From: Streptomyces sp. NA04227
Lineage (GTDB): Bacteria > Actinomycetota > Actinomycetes > Streptomycetales > Streptomycetaceae
DNA: 64,000 nt
Reading direction: 5' to 3'
NCBI RefSeq assembly: GCF_013364195.1
Contig: NZ_CP054918.1
Span: 3,089,001-3,153,000, forward strand
The position numbers were made by a program, and so were the translations under genes. The notes beneath the pieces are model-generated. The model was given only the letters and a program-made list of their open reading frames with translations, was not told the origin of the DNA and searched no databases. Positions 17,403 through 26,149 of the stretch are shown one piece after another; position 1 is the first letter of the stretch, and the number at the start of each line of letters is the position of its first letter.

Positions 17403-18715
17403 ACGACGGCGGTGGCGGCGGCGAGTGTCGCCGCGGCGAGGCTGCCCCAGAGGGCGGTCGCGCCGTACGGGGCGAGGGTGGTGATGACCACCGGGGAGAC
17501 GGCCAGGCCCAGGCCCGTGGAGAGTTCGAAGCGGGCGAGGACGCGTCCCAGGGCATGGGCCGGGGCGAGGGTGGTGACGAGCGCGGTGGCGGTGCCCGCG
17601 TAGACGATCTCACCGAGGGTGCAGACCACGGCCACCGCGGCGACGGCCGGTGCGCCCCAGCCGTCGCCCAGCGAGACGGCCGCGAGGAAGCCGAGGTAGG
17701 ACACGGCCAGTACGACACCGGCGGCCGCGAGGACGTTCCGGCGAGGGAAGCGGGACAGCGCGACGGTGACCGGGACCTGGAGGGTGACCACGAGCACCGT
17801 GTTGGTCACGAAGATCGCGGCCGACCACACGGGGGACGCGTGCAGTTGGGTCACCAGGATGAGCGGGAGCGCGATCTCGGGGACGTTGAGGCAGAAGGCG
17901 TAGATGACGTTGGCGGTCAGCAGGGCGCGCATTCGGGGGGCGGGTTCGGCCCCGCCGCCGTCGCCGACCCCGCCCTTGCCGCCGTCGCCGCTCTTGCTGC
18001 CGTTGTCGCTGTGGTGGCCCTCGGCTTCGTTCCTGGTGAGGGTGGCGGGGTCCGCGTACAGGCGGACCGTCCAGGCCAGGACCGCCGCGACGAGATAGGC
18101 GAGTCCGGTGGCGACGGCGAGGGCTCGCAGGGCGGTGGCGCCGCCCGCGAGGCAGACGGTGGCGATGAGCGCGCCCGCGCCGAGGCCCGCGTTGCGCAGG
18201 GCACGGCCCGCCGCGAGGGCGGCGTCGCGTTCCCGGCCGTGGGCGACCGTGGCCACCACGGCGGCGTGGGCGGCGGGCCATGCCTGGTTGCCGATACCGA
18301 GGAAGAGCGCCGCCGTCGCGAACAGCCAGAGGTGTCCGGCCGGGGCGGCAAGGAGCAGTGCCACACCAAGGACCCGTACCAGCATCGACGCGGCCACGAC
18401 CGTGCTGCGTGCGCCCCGGTCCAGCCACCGGCCCACCGCGGGCATACACACCAGCCCGGCGACGACCGCGACCGTCATCGCGGTGCCGGTCACCGGTGCG
18501 GACAGCCGCAGCACCATCACCCCGTAGAGGAGCAGGAAGGGCCGCAACAGGCCGGTGCCGAGCGCGTCCACGGCCAGGGCGACGGCGTATCGGGGGCCGC
18601 CGGAGGCGCGGATGAGGGCGGTGGGGCGGATCTTGGGCTTACGGGTGGCCGTGCTTGTACGGGTAGCCGTAGCCGTGCTGGTGGCCGAGCTGTCGGCCGA
18701 GGGCGGGGTTGCCAT
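17396..18715 (-). CDS. MFS transporter
   Basis: 439 residues from the ATG at 18715 (CACGGT 7 nt upstream suggests a leaderless start); a GTG three codons earlier is also possible. After about 35 Thr/Ala-rich residues there are about 12 hydrophobic segments, with the MFS loop motif seen as GRWLDRGARS between helices 2 and 3, and a charged Gly-rich central loop (KSGDGGKGGVGDGGG). It is probably a drug or metabolite exporter. It is divergent from an ArsR-type regulator, with a palindrome between them that likely controls both genes. Confidence 0.82.
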   Translation of the reverse strand: MATPPSADSSATSTATATRTSTATRKPKIRPTALIRASGGPRYAVALAVDALGTGLLRPFLLLYGVMVLRLSAPVTGTAMTVAVVAGLVCMPAVGRWLDRGARSTVVAASMLVRVLGVALLLAAPAGHLWLFATAALFLGIGNQAWPAAHAAVVATVAHGRERDAALAAGRALRNAGLGAGALIATVCLAGGATALRALAVATGLAYLVAAVLAWTVRLYADPATLTRNEAEGHHSDNGSKSGDGGKGGVGDGGGAEPAPRMRALLTANVIYAFCLNVPEIALPLILVTQLHASPVWSAAIFVTNTVLVVTLQVPVTVALSRFPRRNVLAAAGVVLAVSYLGFLAAVSLGDGWGAPAVAAVAVVCTLGEIVYAGTATALVTTLAPAHALGRVLARFELSTGLGLAVSPVVITTLAPYGATALWGSLAAATLAAATAVVY

Positions 18716-18751
18716 GGCGCCCACCGTGCCGACAAGTGGCGGGCGGCCCTG

Positions 18752-18778
18752 GTCGGTTGACGGAAGCCGTCAACCGAC
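18752..18778. promoter_or_regulatory. perfect palindrome, candidate ArsR operator
   Basis: GTCGGTTGACGG (18752-18763), spacer AAG, CCGTCAACCGAC (18767-18778): 12-bp perfect inverted repeat in the 99-bp gap between the MFS and ArsR genes. Its position close to both starts fits repression of both by the regulator. Confidence 0.7.
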
Positions 18779-18814
18779 GGGCTCGCAGCTCGCCCGGCCG
18801 GTGATGATGGGGCG

Positions 18815-19909
18815 GTGACGTTGAGGATCGACATCGGCGGGCTGCCGTCCGGGGGGCTGCGGTTCGCCGCGTCTCCGCTGGCCGAGCTGACCGCGATGCT
18901 GCATGTGCTGGCCGAACCCGGGCACCACCCGCGGTTCGCCGCCCGGGCCGCGGGCATCTGGGCCGGGCTGGCGCCGGAGCTGGCCGAGCGGCTGCGGGAG
19001 GCGGAGTTCCTCTGGCGTTCCTCGCAGGCCGACTTCCTGATCCCGGCCCGACCCCGGCCGACCCTCGCTGAGGAACTGGACGACGTGGACCGGATCGACG
19101 ACGAGAGGTACGTGACCGCCGCGCTCGTCACCACGTGCGGGGGCAACCCGGACCGCCTCGCCGCCCCGTCGTCGCCGCTCACCGACGCGGCCGCGCGCGT
19201 ACGCGCGCTCGACCTGGCCCAGGCCCGCGGCGCGCGACAGGAGGCCTTCGCGGAACGGCTGTTGGCGGACCCGGCGGCCGTACGAGCACGGGTGCGCCGC
19301 ACCCTCGAACTGTGTGCCGAGGCCTTCTTCGACGCCGCCTGGGCCGACGTCGCCGTACAGCTCGCCACCGACCTGCGCCTCAAGAACGACCTGTTGAAGC
19401 ACCAGGGCCTCGGGGCGGCGCTCGCCTCGGTGTCCGGCGCGGTCGCGCTGGCACCGGAGGGGGACCGCATCGTCGTCGACAAACTCCAGGACAAGGCGAC
19501 CACCGCCCGGGACACCGGGGTCACCTTCATCCCCAGCGTCTTCGGCAGCCCGCACCTGGTGGTGGTGCACGCGCCGGGGTGGCAGCCGGTGGTGCAGTAC
19601 CCCGTCGCCGAGCCGAACCCGTCCCCGGCAGTGCCGGTACCGCTGGAGACGGTCACCCTCCGGCTTGAGGCACTCGCCCATCCGGTACGGCTACGGCTGT
19701 TGCGCACCCTGGCCCGCGGCCCGCACACCACCGGCGAGCTGGCCCACATCTGGGAACTCTCGCCCCCGGAGGTCTCCCGCCACCTCGCCGTCCTGCGCCG
19801 GGCGGACCTGCTCACCGCCCGGCGACACGGCCGCTACGTCCGCTACACCCTCAACCTGCCCGATCTGACCGCACTGGGCACGGACTTGCTGGCCGCCGTA
19901 CTGCGGTGA
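18815..19909 (+). CDS. ArsR-type transcriptional regulator with N-terminal DUF5937-like domain
   Basis: 364 residues, GTG start with GATGAT 6 nt upstream and no Shine-Dalgarno, so probably leaderless. The N-terminal ~260 residues match the DUF5937 type of extended ArsR protein. The C-terminal winged helix is clear: LEALAHPVRLRLLRTLARGP, TTGELAHIWELSPPEVSRHLAVLRRADLL, HGRYVRYTLN. No metal-binding Cys pair is seen, so it is not a classic metalloregulator. It likely represses itself and the divergent MFS transporter through the palindrome at 18752-18778, and responds to a molecule exported by that pump. Confidence 0.82.
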   Translation: MTLRIDIGGLPSGGLRFAASPLAELTAMLHVLAEPGHHPRFAARAAGIWAGLAPELAERLREAEFLWRSSQADFLIPARPRPTLAEELDDVDRIDDERYVTAALVTTCGGNPDRLAAPSSPLTDAAARVRALDLAQARGARQEAFAERLLADPAAVRARVRRTLELCAEAFFDAAWADVAVQLATDLRLKNDLLKHQGLGAALASVSGAVALAPEGDRIVVDKLQDKATTARDTGVTFIPSVFGSPHLVVVHAPGWQPVVQYPVAEPNPSPAVPVPLETVTLRLEALAHPVRLRLLRTLARGPHTTGELAHIWELSPPEVSRHLAVLRRADLLTARRHGRYVRYTLNLPDLTALGTDLLAAVLR

Positions 19910-19979
19910 GGCTCGCCACGGGCCGAACCACTCGCCAACCGGCCGCCTCTCGCCAACCGGCCTCTCACCAAACCGCCCC

Positions 19980-21023
19980 TCACCAAGCGGCGGGAAACAC
20001 CGGCGCCGCCCACCGCGGCGGCTCGGGCGGGCGCCGGTCCACCGGTGCGGTACGTGCCTCGGCGGCACCTACCGCAGGACGTACCGCTCCCCTCCCCGCC
20101 CCCGTCCGCCCCGCAGCCCTCAACTCCCGTACGAACGCGCGGCAGCTGTCCTGTCGGTCGGCCGGTGACTTGGCGAGCGCGCGGGCGAACGGCTCGTCGA
20201 CGGCGGGCGGCAGGTCGGGGCGCAGGGTGGTCGGCGGTGGGGCGGGGTCGAACTGGTGGGCCCAGAGCAGGGCCATGTCGTCGTCGCGACGGAACGGCGG
20301 GGCACCGGTCAGCATTTCGAAGGTGACGCAGGCGAGGCTGTAGACGTCGCAGCGGCCGTCCACCGGGCGGCCCGCGATCTGCTCGGGTGCGACGTAGTCG
20401 AGAGTGCCGACGAACTGGCCCACCCTGGTGAACCCGGTCAGCGAGAGCGAGCGTTTGGTGAGGCCGAAGTCGGTGAGGTAGGCGTACTCGCCGCCCTCGG
20501 AGGCTTCGTGGTCGGGGCCGTGGCCGGAGCCGGAGCCGCCCGGGGCGTCGGCGTGGTCGAGGTCGCCGGTGTCGTCCGGGTCGTCGGCGATGAGGACGTT
20601 GCCGGGCTTGACGTCGCGGTGGACCAGTTGGTGCGCGTGCGCGGCGTCCAGCGCGGAGGCCACCTGGAGGGCGATCCGGCAGGCCGTCTCCAGCGGGAGC
20701 CGGCCGGTGCGGTCGAGCAGGGCCCGCAGGTCGCTGCCCCGTACGTAGCGCATGGCGATGTACAGGACGCCGTCCGCCTCGCCCGCCTCGAAGACCGGCA
20801 CGATGTGCGGATGGTCGATCGCGGCGGCCACCCGCGACTCCTGGACGAAACGGCCGCGGAAGGTGTCGTTGCGGGCCAGTTCGGGGGCGAGCAGTTTGAC
20901 CGCGACGGTGCGGCCGAGGCGCAGGTCGCGGGCCCGGTAGACGACCGCCATCCCGCCGTGCCCGATCTCCTCCTCCAAGCGGTACCCGGCGATCCGGTGC
21001 CCGCTCATCCCGCCGCTGGTCAC
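19980..21023 (-). CDS. soluble Ser/Thr protein kinase (PknF-like partner of the FHA-ABC transporter)
   Basis: 347 residues from the GTG at 21023, which overlaps the stop of the upstream gene (GTGA); an ATG 5 codons later is the alternative. Kinase motifs: IGHGGMAVVYRA loop, AVKLL lysine, HRDVKPGN catalytic loop, DFGLT, and a VAPEQ motif. An acidic/Gly-rich insert (DDPDDTGDLDHADAPGGSGSG) lies between the catalytic loop and DFG. No membrane segment or sensor domain follows; the C-terminus is Pro/Arg-rich. As third gene after an FHA-FHA-ABC transporter it likely phosphorylates that transporter, by analogy with mycobacterial PknF and Rv1747. Confidence 0.85.
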   Translation of the reverse strand: MTSGGMSGHRIAGYRLEEEIGHGGMAVVYRARDLRLGRTVAVKLLAPELARNDTFRGRFVQESRVAAAIDHPHIVPVFEAGEADGVLYIAMRYVRGSDLRALLDRTGRLPLETACRIALQVASALDAAHAHQLVHRDVKPGNVLIADDPDDTGDLDHADAPGGSGSGHGPDHEASEGGEYAYLTDFGLTKRSLSLTGFTRVGQFVGTLDYVAPEQIAGRPVDGRCDVYSLACVTFEMLTGAPPFRRDDDMALLWAHQFDPAPPPTTLRPDLPPAVDEPFARALAKSPADRQDSCRAFVRELRAAGRTGAGRGAVRPAVGAAEARTAPVDRRPPEPPRWAAPVFPAAW

Positions 21024-21532
21024 GAGGGCCCGTCCGTACCGGTCCGGCGCGGGCCGTGCTCCACCGCGAAGACGGACAGCGCGGCGCCGTCGCAGTAGCA
21101 CCAGCGCTCGTGGCGTACGTCGTACACCCACAGCGCGTCGCCGTCGACCACGACTCCGACGCGCAGCCCCCGGGTCCGCTCGGCGAAGGTTCCGGAGTCC
21201 ACGCGGCCCGCGGCGAGATCCTCCGCGAGGGTGCGGTAGCGGTCCAGGGACTCGGCCGCCTCGGCGAGCAGCGGGCGTGGGTCCGCGGTACGGGCCGGGG
21301 GCGCGCCTGGCGCCGGGGGTCCCTGCGGCAGCGGCAGCAGGAGGCGCCCGTCGACCCAGGCCGACCAGCCGTTGGAACACAGCGCGTGGGCCCAGTCACC
21401 CCGCCGGTCGACGACCACCACGGGCAGCAGCGGGTCCAGCGGCGGCAGCGGCTGGGCACCGTCGGGCGCCGCCCAGGTCGGCAGACCCTGCGGTGGTACG
21501 ACATGGCTGGGCAGGAAGTCGGCTGTGGTCAC
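21020..21532 (-). CDS. unassigned small protein between FHA-ABC transporter and kinase
   Basis: 170 residues, GTG start, cytoplasmic. It contains an N-terminal Pro-rich part, VVVVDRRGDWAHALCSNGWSAWVDGRLLLPLP (SH3/tudor-like beta pattern), then a helix and RVGVVVDGDALWVYDVRHERWCYCDGAALSVFAVE. No family recognised. Its position in a coupled operon between a phospho-binding transporter and a kinase suggests an adaptor role. Confidence 0.7.
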   Translation of the reverse strand: MTTADFLPSHVVPPQGLPTWAAPDGAQPLPPLDPLLPVVVVDRRGDWAHALCSNGWSAWVDGRLLLPLPQGPPAPGAPPARTADPRPLLAEAAESLDRYRTLAEDLAAGRVDSGTFAERTRGLRVGVVVDGDALWVYDVRHERWCYCDGAALSVFAVEHGPRRTGTDGPS

Positions 21533-21590
21533 GGGCGGCTCCTGGCCGGTGGCGGCCGTGCGCGCGAGGGCCGCGGGGCGGTCCTCGCCT

Positions 21591-21632
21591 GCTGCTTGCT
21601 GCTTGCTGCTTGCTGCTTGCTGCTTGCTGCTG
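21591..21632. repeat. heptanucleotide tandem repeat
   Basis: Five perfect copies of GCTGCTT and a sixth ending in G, immediately downstream of the FHA-ABC stop codon (21637-21639) and inside the gap before the next operon gene. Confidence 0.95.
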
Positions 21633-21636
21633 CGGG

Positions 21637-23994
21637 CTACTTACGCATGATCTCCGGTTCGCGCCGTTTCAGCAGCTTGGTGACCAGGAAGCCGAGGACG
21701 AGGCTCAGTGCGACGAGCATGCCCATGTCGAGGAGCCAGATCTCCGCCGAGTGCTGGAGGAGCGGGTCGTCGGTGATGTCCTGCTTGACGATCCGGTTGA
21801 GGTCGATGGTGCCCGCCATGGCCCCGAGCGCCCAGCGGGAGGGCACCAGCCAGGCGAGCTGTTCCAGGCCCGGCACCCCGTCCAGTTTCAGCAGCGCACC
21901 ACAGAAGACGACCTGCACGATCGCGACCAGGACCAGCAGCGGCATGGTCACCTCCTCCTTGCGCACCAGGGAGGAGACGAACAGGCCGAGCATCATCGCG
22001 GTGAACGCCAACAGGGCCACCGCCAGCGTGATTTCGAGCAGCGGCGGCAACAAAACCCCCTTGCCGCGCGGGGCGTTCAGGTCCACGCCGAACAGCGCCA
22101 CCATGGTCAGGACCACCGCCTGCACCACCGTGATCGCGCCGAGCACGAGCACCTTGGACATCAGATACGCCGATCTGGACAGGCCGACGGCTCTCTCGCG
22201 CTGGTAGATCGTGCGTTCCTTGACCAGTTCGCGCACCGCGTTCGCGGCACCGGTGAGCACCGCGCCGACGCACAGGATGAGCAGGGCGTTCAGCGCGGAG
22301 TCCCGGGTCAGAGCGCTGCCCGCGAGCGCGTGCGCCATGGCGCCCATGACGAACGGCAGGGCGACCATGATCACCAGGAAGGTGCGGTCCGACATCAGCG
22401 CCGCCGCGTACCGGCGTACGAGCGTACGGAGCTGGGCGCCCCAGCGCTGGCCGCGCGGCGGGGCCACCGAGGTGTCCCGGGCTCGCGGCTCGCTTCTGGG
22501 CTGGAGCGATTCGCCGCTCACATAGCGGCGGTGCAGCGGCGAGGCGCGGAACTCGGCGGCCCAGTCGCGGCCGGTGTCGTTCTCGAACGCCTCGAAGGCC
22601 TCGGGCCACTCGGTGTAGCCGAAGTACGCGAGCGCCTGGCCGGGCGGCCCGTAGTAGGCGGTGCGCCCGCCCGGGGCGAGCACCAGGAGCCGGTCGCAGA
22701 CGTCGAGGCTGAGCACGCTGTGGGTGACGACGATGACCGTGCGTCCGTCGTCGGCGAGCGCGCGCAGCATGTGCATCACGGAGCGGTCCATGCCCGGGTC
22801 GAGGCCGGAGGTCGGCTCGTCGAGGAAGAGCAGGGACGGCTTGGTGAGCAGTTCCAGGGCGACGCTGACGCGTTTGCGCTGGCCGCCGGAGAGGGAGTGG
22901 ATGTGCTGGTCGGCCCGCTCCGTCAGGCCGAGTTCGGCCATCACCTCGTCGACCCTGGCCTGCCGTTCGGACTTCGCGGTGTCCTCGGGGAAACGCAGCC
23001 GGGCCGCGTAGCCGAGGGCGTGGCGCACGGTGAGCTGTGCGTGCAGGATGTCGTCCTGCGGAACGAGCCCGATGCGCTGGCGCAGCTCCGCGTAGTCGCG
23101 GTAGAGGTCGCGGCCGTCGTACAGGACGGTGCCCTCGTCGGCGGGCCGCAGCCCGGTCAGCGCGTTCAGGAGCGTGGACTTGCCCGCGCCGCTCGGCCCG
23201 ACCACCGCGAGCAGCGAACGCTCGCCGACCGGGAAGGACATCCCGCCGAGCAGCGTCCTGCGCCCCTTGTCCACGTGCACCGCGAGGTCCTGTACGTCCA
23301 GCGAGACCTCGCCGGTGTCGATGTACTCCTGGAGTTCCTCGCCCACCAGGGCGAACGCCGAGTGCCCCACACCGACGATGTCGCCGGGCACCACCGGCGA
23401 ACGGGTCACCGGCTGGCCGTTGAGGTACGTACCGTTCTGGCTGCCGAGGTCGACGATCTCGTAGCCCTGCGGCCCGGCCCGCAGTTCGGCGTGCCGGCGC
23501 GAGACCGCGAGGTCCTCCACCACCAGGTCGTTCTCGGGCGCCCTGCCGATCCGGGTGGTCCGCGCGGTGGGCAGCGGGCGTACCGAACTGGGCTGCCGGA
23601 AGGTGTGGGTGGCGGCCGGGTGGGCCACCGCGGAGGGCCGCTCGGGCGCGTGGGCGGATGGTCGCGGGGCGGGCGGCGGGGTCGGGGTCAGCACCGCGCG
23701 CGGCCCGTCGGCGGGGTTGCCGAAGCGCACGACGGTGCCCGGGCCGACCCGGGAGCGCGAGACCCGCTGCCCGTCGGCGTACGTCCCGTTGGTGCTGTGC
23801 TCGTCCTCGATCAGCCAGCCGCCGGAGGCGGAGCGCAGCAGGGCGTGGTGCCAGGAGACGCGGGAGTCCTCCAGGACCAGATCACTGTCCGGGTCGCGCC
23901 CCACGTGGTAGACGCGGGACGGACTGAGGACCCGGGAGCCGTCGTCGGCCTCGACGAGCAGCTCCGGCGCGGGGATTTCCGGCCTTTTGGCCAT
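21637..23994 (-). CDS. FHA-FHA-ABC transporter fusion (Rv1747-like)
   Basis: 785 residues. Two FHA domains (about 25-95, with VGRDPDSDLVLED, RVSWHH and NGTY; about 145-215, with IGRAPENDLVVED, VSRRHAEL and NGTYLNG) bind phospho-threonine. Then an ABCG-type ATPase: Walker A GPSGAGKST (about 263), signature LSGGQRKR, Walker B LLFLDEP. The C-terminal 250 residues hold about six membrane helices (ABC2 type). A half-transporter of this layout should dimerise and export a lipid or glycolipid-like substrate under kinase control, as for Mycobacterium Rv1747. ATG with TAAAAT 6 nt upstream suggests a leaderless mRNA. First gene of a three-gene unit. Confidence 0.92.
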   Translation of the reverse strand: MAKRPEIPAPELLVEADDGSRVLSPSRVYHVGRDPDSDLVLEDSRVSWHHALLRSASGGWLIEDEHSTNGTYADGQRVSRSRVGPGTVVRFGNPADGPRAVLTPTPPPAPRPSAHAPERPSAVAHPAATHTFRQPSSVRPLPTARTTRIGRAPENDLVVEDLAVSRRHAELRAGPQGYEIVDLGSQNGTYLNGQPVTRSPVVPGDIVGVGHSAFALVGEELQEYIDTGEVSLDVQDLAVHVDKGRRTLLGGMSFPVGERSLLAVVGPSGAGKSTLLNALTGLRPADEGTVLYDGRDLYRDYAELRQRIGLVPQDDILHAQLTVRHALGYAARLRFPEDTAKSERQARVDEVMAELGLTERADQHIHSLSGGQRKRVSVALELLTKPSLLFLDEPTSGLDPGMDRSVMHMLRALADDGRTVIVVTHSVLSLDVCDRLLVLAPGGRTAYYGPPGQALAYFGYTEWPEAFEAFENDTGRDWAAEFRASPLHRRYVSGESLQPRSEPRARDTSVAPPRGQRWGAQLRTLVRRYAAALMSDRTFLVIMVALPFVMGAMAHALAGSALTRDSALNALLILCVGAVLTGAANAVRELVKERTIYQRERAVGLSRSAYLMSKVLVLGAITVVQAVVLTMVALFGVDLNAPRGKGVLLPPLLEITLAVALLAFTAMMLGLFVSSLVRKEEVTMPLLVLVAIVQVVFCGALLKLDGVPGLEQLAWLVPSRWALGAMAGTIDLNRIVKQDITDDPLLQHSAEIWLLDMGMLVALSLVLGFLVTKLLKRREPEIMRK

Positions 23995-24000
23995 GTTCAG

Positions 24001-24006
24001 ATTTTA
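24001..24006 (-). promoter_or_regulatory. -10 element (TAAAAT) of the FHA-ABC operon
   Basis: On the minus strand TAAAAT ends 6 nt before the ATG at 23994; no Shine-Dalgarno is present. This is the closest match to consensus in the window. Confidence 0.65.
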
Positions 24007-24083
24007 CGGCGGGGGTCGGGGCACCGCCTGTTGCCCGTCCGGGCGGCCCGCCCGGTCCGTGCGGCCCGCTCAGTCCTCCGTGC

Positions 24084-25268
24084 TCAGTCCTTGCGCCGTA
24101 CGAAGATCCGCTTCAGCCCGAACAGGAGCAGCAGCGAGGCGACCAGCGCGCCGAGGCCCATCTTGTAGTCGCCCTCGAAACCGGGGGTGTCGCCGGAGTC
24201 CGGCCCGGCGGCGGTGCTGCCGTCCTGCGAAGGCGCGCCGTTCTTGCCGCCCCCACGGCCGCCGAGCTGCTGGGCCACCACGCTGCTGTGCGTGCCCTCG
24301 CTGCCGTACATCAGCGCGGAGCCGTCCGCCGTGTACGTGACCGATTCGCCCTGGCCCTGCATGGGCACGTCCAGCCTGCCCTTGCTCCTCGGGTGCCCGT
24401 CGTTCCACGCGTACGAGCGGCCGCCGAAGTAGCCGCGCAGCGCGAGCCACTTGCCGTCCGGGGAGAAGGCGCCGTCGGTGGCCCACAGATCGGTGGTAGC
24501 GATCGGCTTGAAAACGTTGGTGCCGGTGGCCGACAGCTTGGCCGGCCCCTCGTACAGCGAGCCGCCCGCCTCCTTCTTGTCGGCGATGTACACCCGGCCC
24601 GTCTTCGGGTGGACCATCAGCGCCTCGGCGTCGCGGGCCCCGTCGGAGTACTTCACGACGTACTGCGTGGCCCGCACCGTCTGGTCCCGCAACTGCTTCG
24701 GCTCGGGCAGCTTGTAGATCCACACGTACGACCAGCCGCCGTCGAGGTTGTCCCCGATGTCGCCGACGTAGAGGCTGCCGTCCGGCCCCGTCGAGATCGC
24801 CTCGACGTCACGGGGGCTGCCGACGCCCTTCATGGTGACGGTGGCGACGGTCTTGCCGGTACGGGAGTCGACGGCGTACAGGTACGGCCCGTCGTCGCTG
24901 TCGTTGTGCGTCCAGTAGACGCCCGGGTGGGCCCGGCTGGCGGCCAGCCCGCTGGACTCGGTGATCCGGCTGTCGGCGAGGGTGAAGCTCTTGGCTTCGT
25001 CGGCGTCCTTGCCAGCTGCTGCCTTGCCTTCGCCGTCACCGACCGCCTTGCCTTCGCCGTCACCGGCCGCCTCGCCGTCGCCGGGCGCCTGCGGCCGGGC
25101 CGCCGTGGCAGCGGGTGGCGCGGCACGGGTCGCCGCGACCGGGGTGGCTCGGGCCGACGCCGCGGGAGCGGCATGAGCCGGGGACGAGGTCAGGACAAGG
25201 CCCGGGACGAGGACCGAGGCGAGGGCCACAAAGGCACCGGCTGCCGACGGCAGCGAACGCGCACGCAT
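24084..25268 (-). CDS. secreted, C-terminally anchored beta-propeller-like protein
   Basis: 394 residues from the ATG at 25268 (CAGGCT 6 nt upstream); a GTG two codons earlier is also possible. Signal peptide (ARSLPSAAGAFVALASVLVPGLVL...AHA), then a degenerate Ala/Gly/Glu/Lys stretch with repeats (EGKAVGDGEGKAAAG), then repeated WTHNDSDDGPYLYAVD, SLYVGDIGDN, GRVYIADKK and DGKWLALRGY blades resembling WD40/NHL propellers. A Gly/Asp linker, one membrane helix and a KRIFVRRKD tail end the protein, so it is anchored on the outer face of the membrane. Role unknown; possibly ligand binding or an esterase-like propeller. Confidence 0.75.
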   Translation of the reverse strand: MRARSLPSAAGAFVALASVLVPGLVLTSSPAHAAPAASARATPVAATRAAPPAATAARPQAPGDGEAAGDGEGKAVGDGEGKAAAGKDADEAKSFTLADSRITESSGLAASRAHPGVYWTHNDSDDGPYLYAVDSRTGKTVATVTMKGVGSPRDVEAISTGPDGSLYVGDIGDNLDGGWSYVWIYKLPEPKQLRDQTVRATQYVVKYSDGARDAEALMVHPKTGRVYIADKKEAGGSLYEGPAKLSATGTNVFKPIATTDLWATDGAFSPDGKWLALRGYFGGRSYAWNDGHPRSKGRLDVPMQGQGESVTYTADGSALMYGSEGTHSSVVAQQLGGRGGGKNGAPSQDGSTAAGPDSGDTPGFEGDYKMGLGALVASLLLLFGLKRIFVRRKD

Positions 25269-25376
25269 GCCCACAGCCTGCCATCCCCGCCCGTGCGGCG
25301 GCGCGCGTGGCCAGCCTCACATCTCCGCGCACCCGGCGGCGTTCCCGTCCCGGCACCTCTCCGGGATGATGAACGG

Positions 25377-26072
25377 ATGCTCAGGTTCATGTTCGTCGGC
25401 GACTCCATGACGATCGGCAGCGCCGGCGAGTACACCTGGCGCTACCGGATGTGGCAGCACCTGTGCGCCACGCACGGCGGCCCCTTCCAGATCGTCGGCC
25501 CGCGGGACACCCTGTTCGACAAGGCGGCGGGCGAACCGGTCTCGCAGGACTACGCGGACCCGGACTTCCCGGCCCGCCACCGGCGCCACCTCGCGGGCTG
25601 GGGCGAGGGCTGGCTGCACATGGCGCCGGTGATCGAGGACACGGTCCGCAAGCACCGGGCCGACGTCCTGCTGGTCTCGCTCGGCCTGATCGACCTCGGC
25701 TTCTACACCGACGCCGAGCAGACCGCCGAGAACGTGCACCGCTTCGTCGCCGGTGCCCGCGCGGGCAACCCGCGCATCCGCCTGGCCCTGCTGCCGGTCA
25801 TCCCCAACGTCCGCGCCGAGAACGACCCGCCCTTCGCCGCCCAGGTCGCCCACTTCAACGTGCTGCTCGCCAAGGCGGCCGCCGACCTCGCCCAGCCGCG
25901 CTCCCCGATCCTGCTCGCCACCCCGCCCGAGGACTACCTCCTCGACACGGACACCTACGACGGCACCCACCCGAGCGCCCCCGGCGAGCACAAACTCGCC
26001 GCCGCCTTCGCCTCGGCGATGCACCAGGGGTGGGGGGTCGGCGAGGAGTACGCGGCCGTGGGCGTCGGGTAG
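25377..26072 (+). CDS. SGNH/GDSL-family hydrolase
   Basis: 231 residues, ATG with GATGAT 6 nt upstream and no signal peptide, so cytoplasmic. Block I is FVGDSMTIG with the nucleophile serine, block V is DGTHPSAPGEHKLA with the Asp/His pair. Block III, normally GxND, reads GLIDLG, so the oxyanion-hole Asn is absent. Acyl-esterase or lipase activity is typical of the family; the missing Asn makes the activity uncertain. It is divergent from the propeller protein (about 100 bp apart) and convergent with the AhpD-like gene. Confidence 0.78.
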   Translation: MLRFMFVGDSMTIGSAGEYTWRYRMWQHLCATHGGPFQIVGPRDTLFDKAAGEPVSQDYADPDFPARHRRHLAGWGEGWLHMAPVIEDTVRKHRADVLLVSLGLIDLGFYTDAEQTAENVHRFVAGARAGNPRIRLALLPVIPNVRAENDPPFAAQVAHFNVLLAKAAADLAQPRSPILLATPPEDYLLDTDTYDGTHPSAPGEHKLAAAFASAMHQGWGVGEEYAAVGVG

Positions 26073-26149
26073 CGGGGCGGACGGCTTCCCGCGTTACGGC
26101 ATTGCCGCGATGCCGGGTTGCCGGGTTGCTGGGTTGCCGGGCTGCTGGG

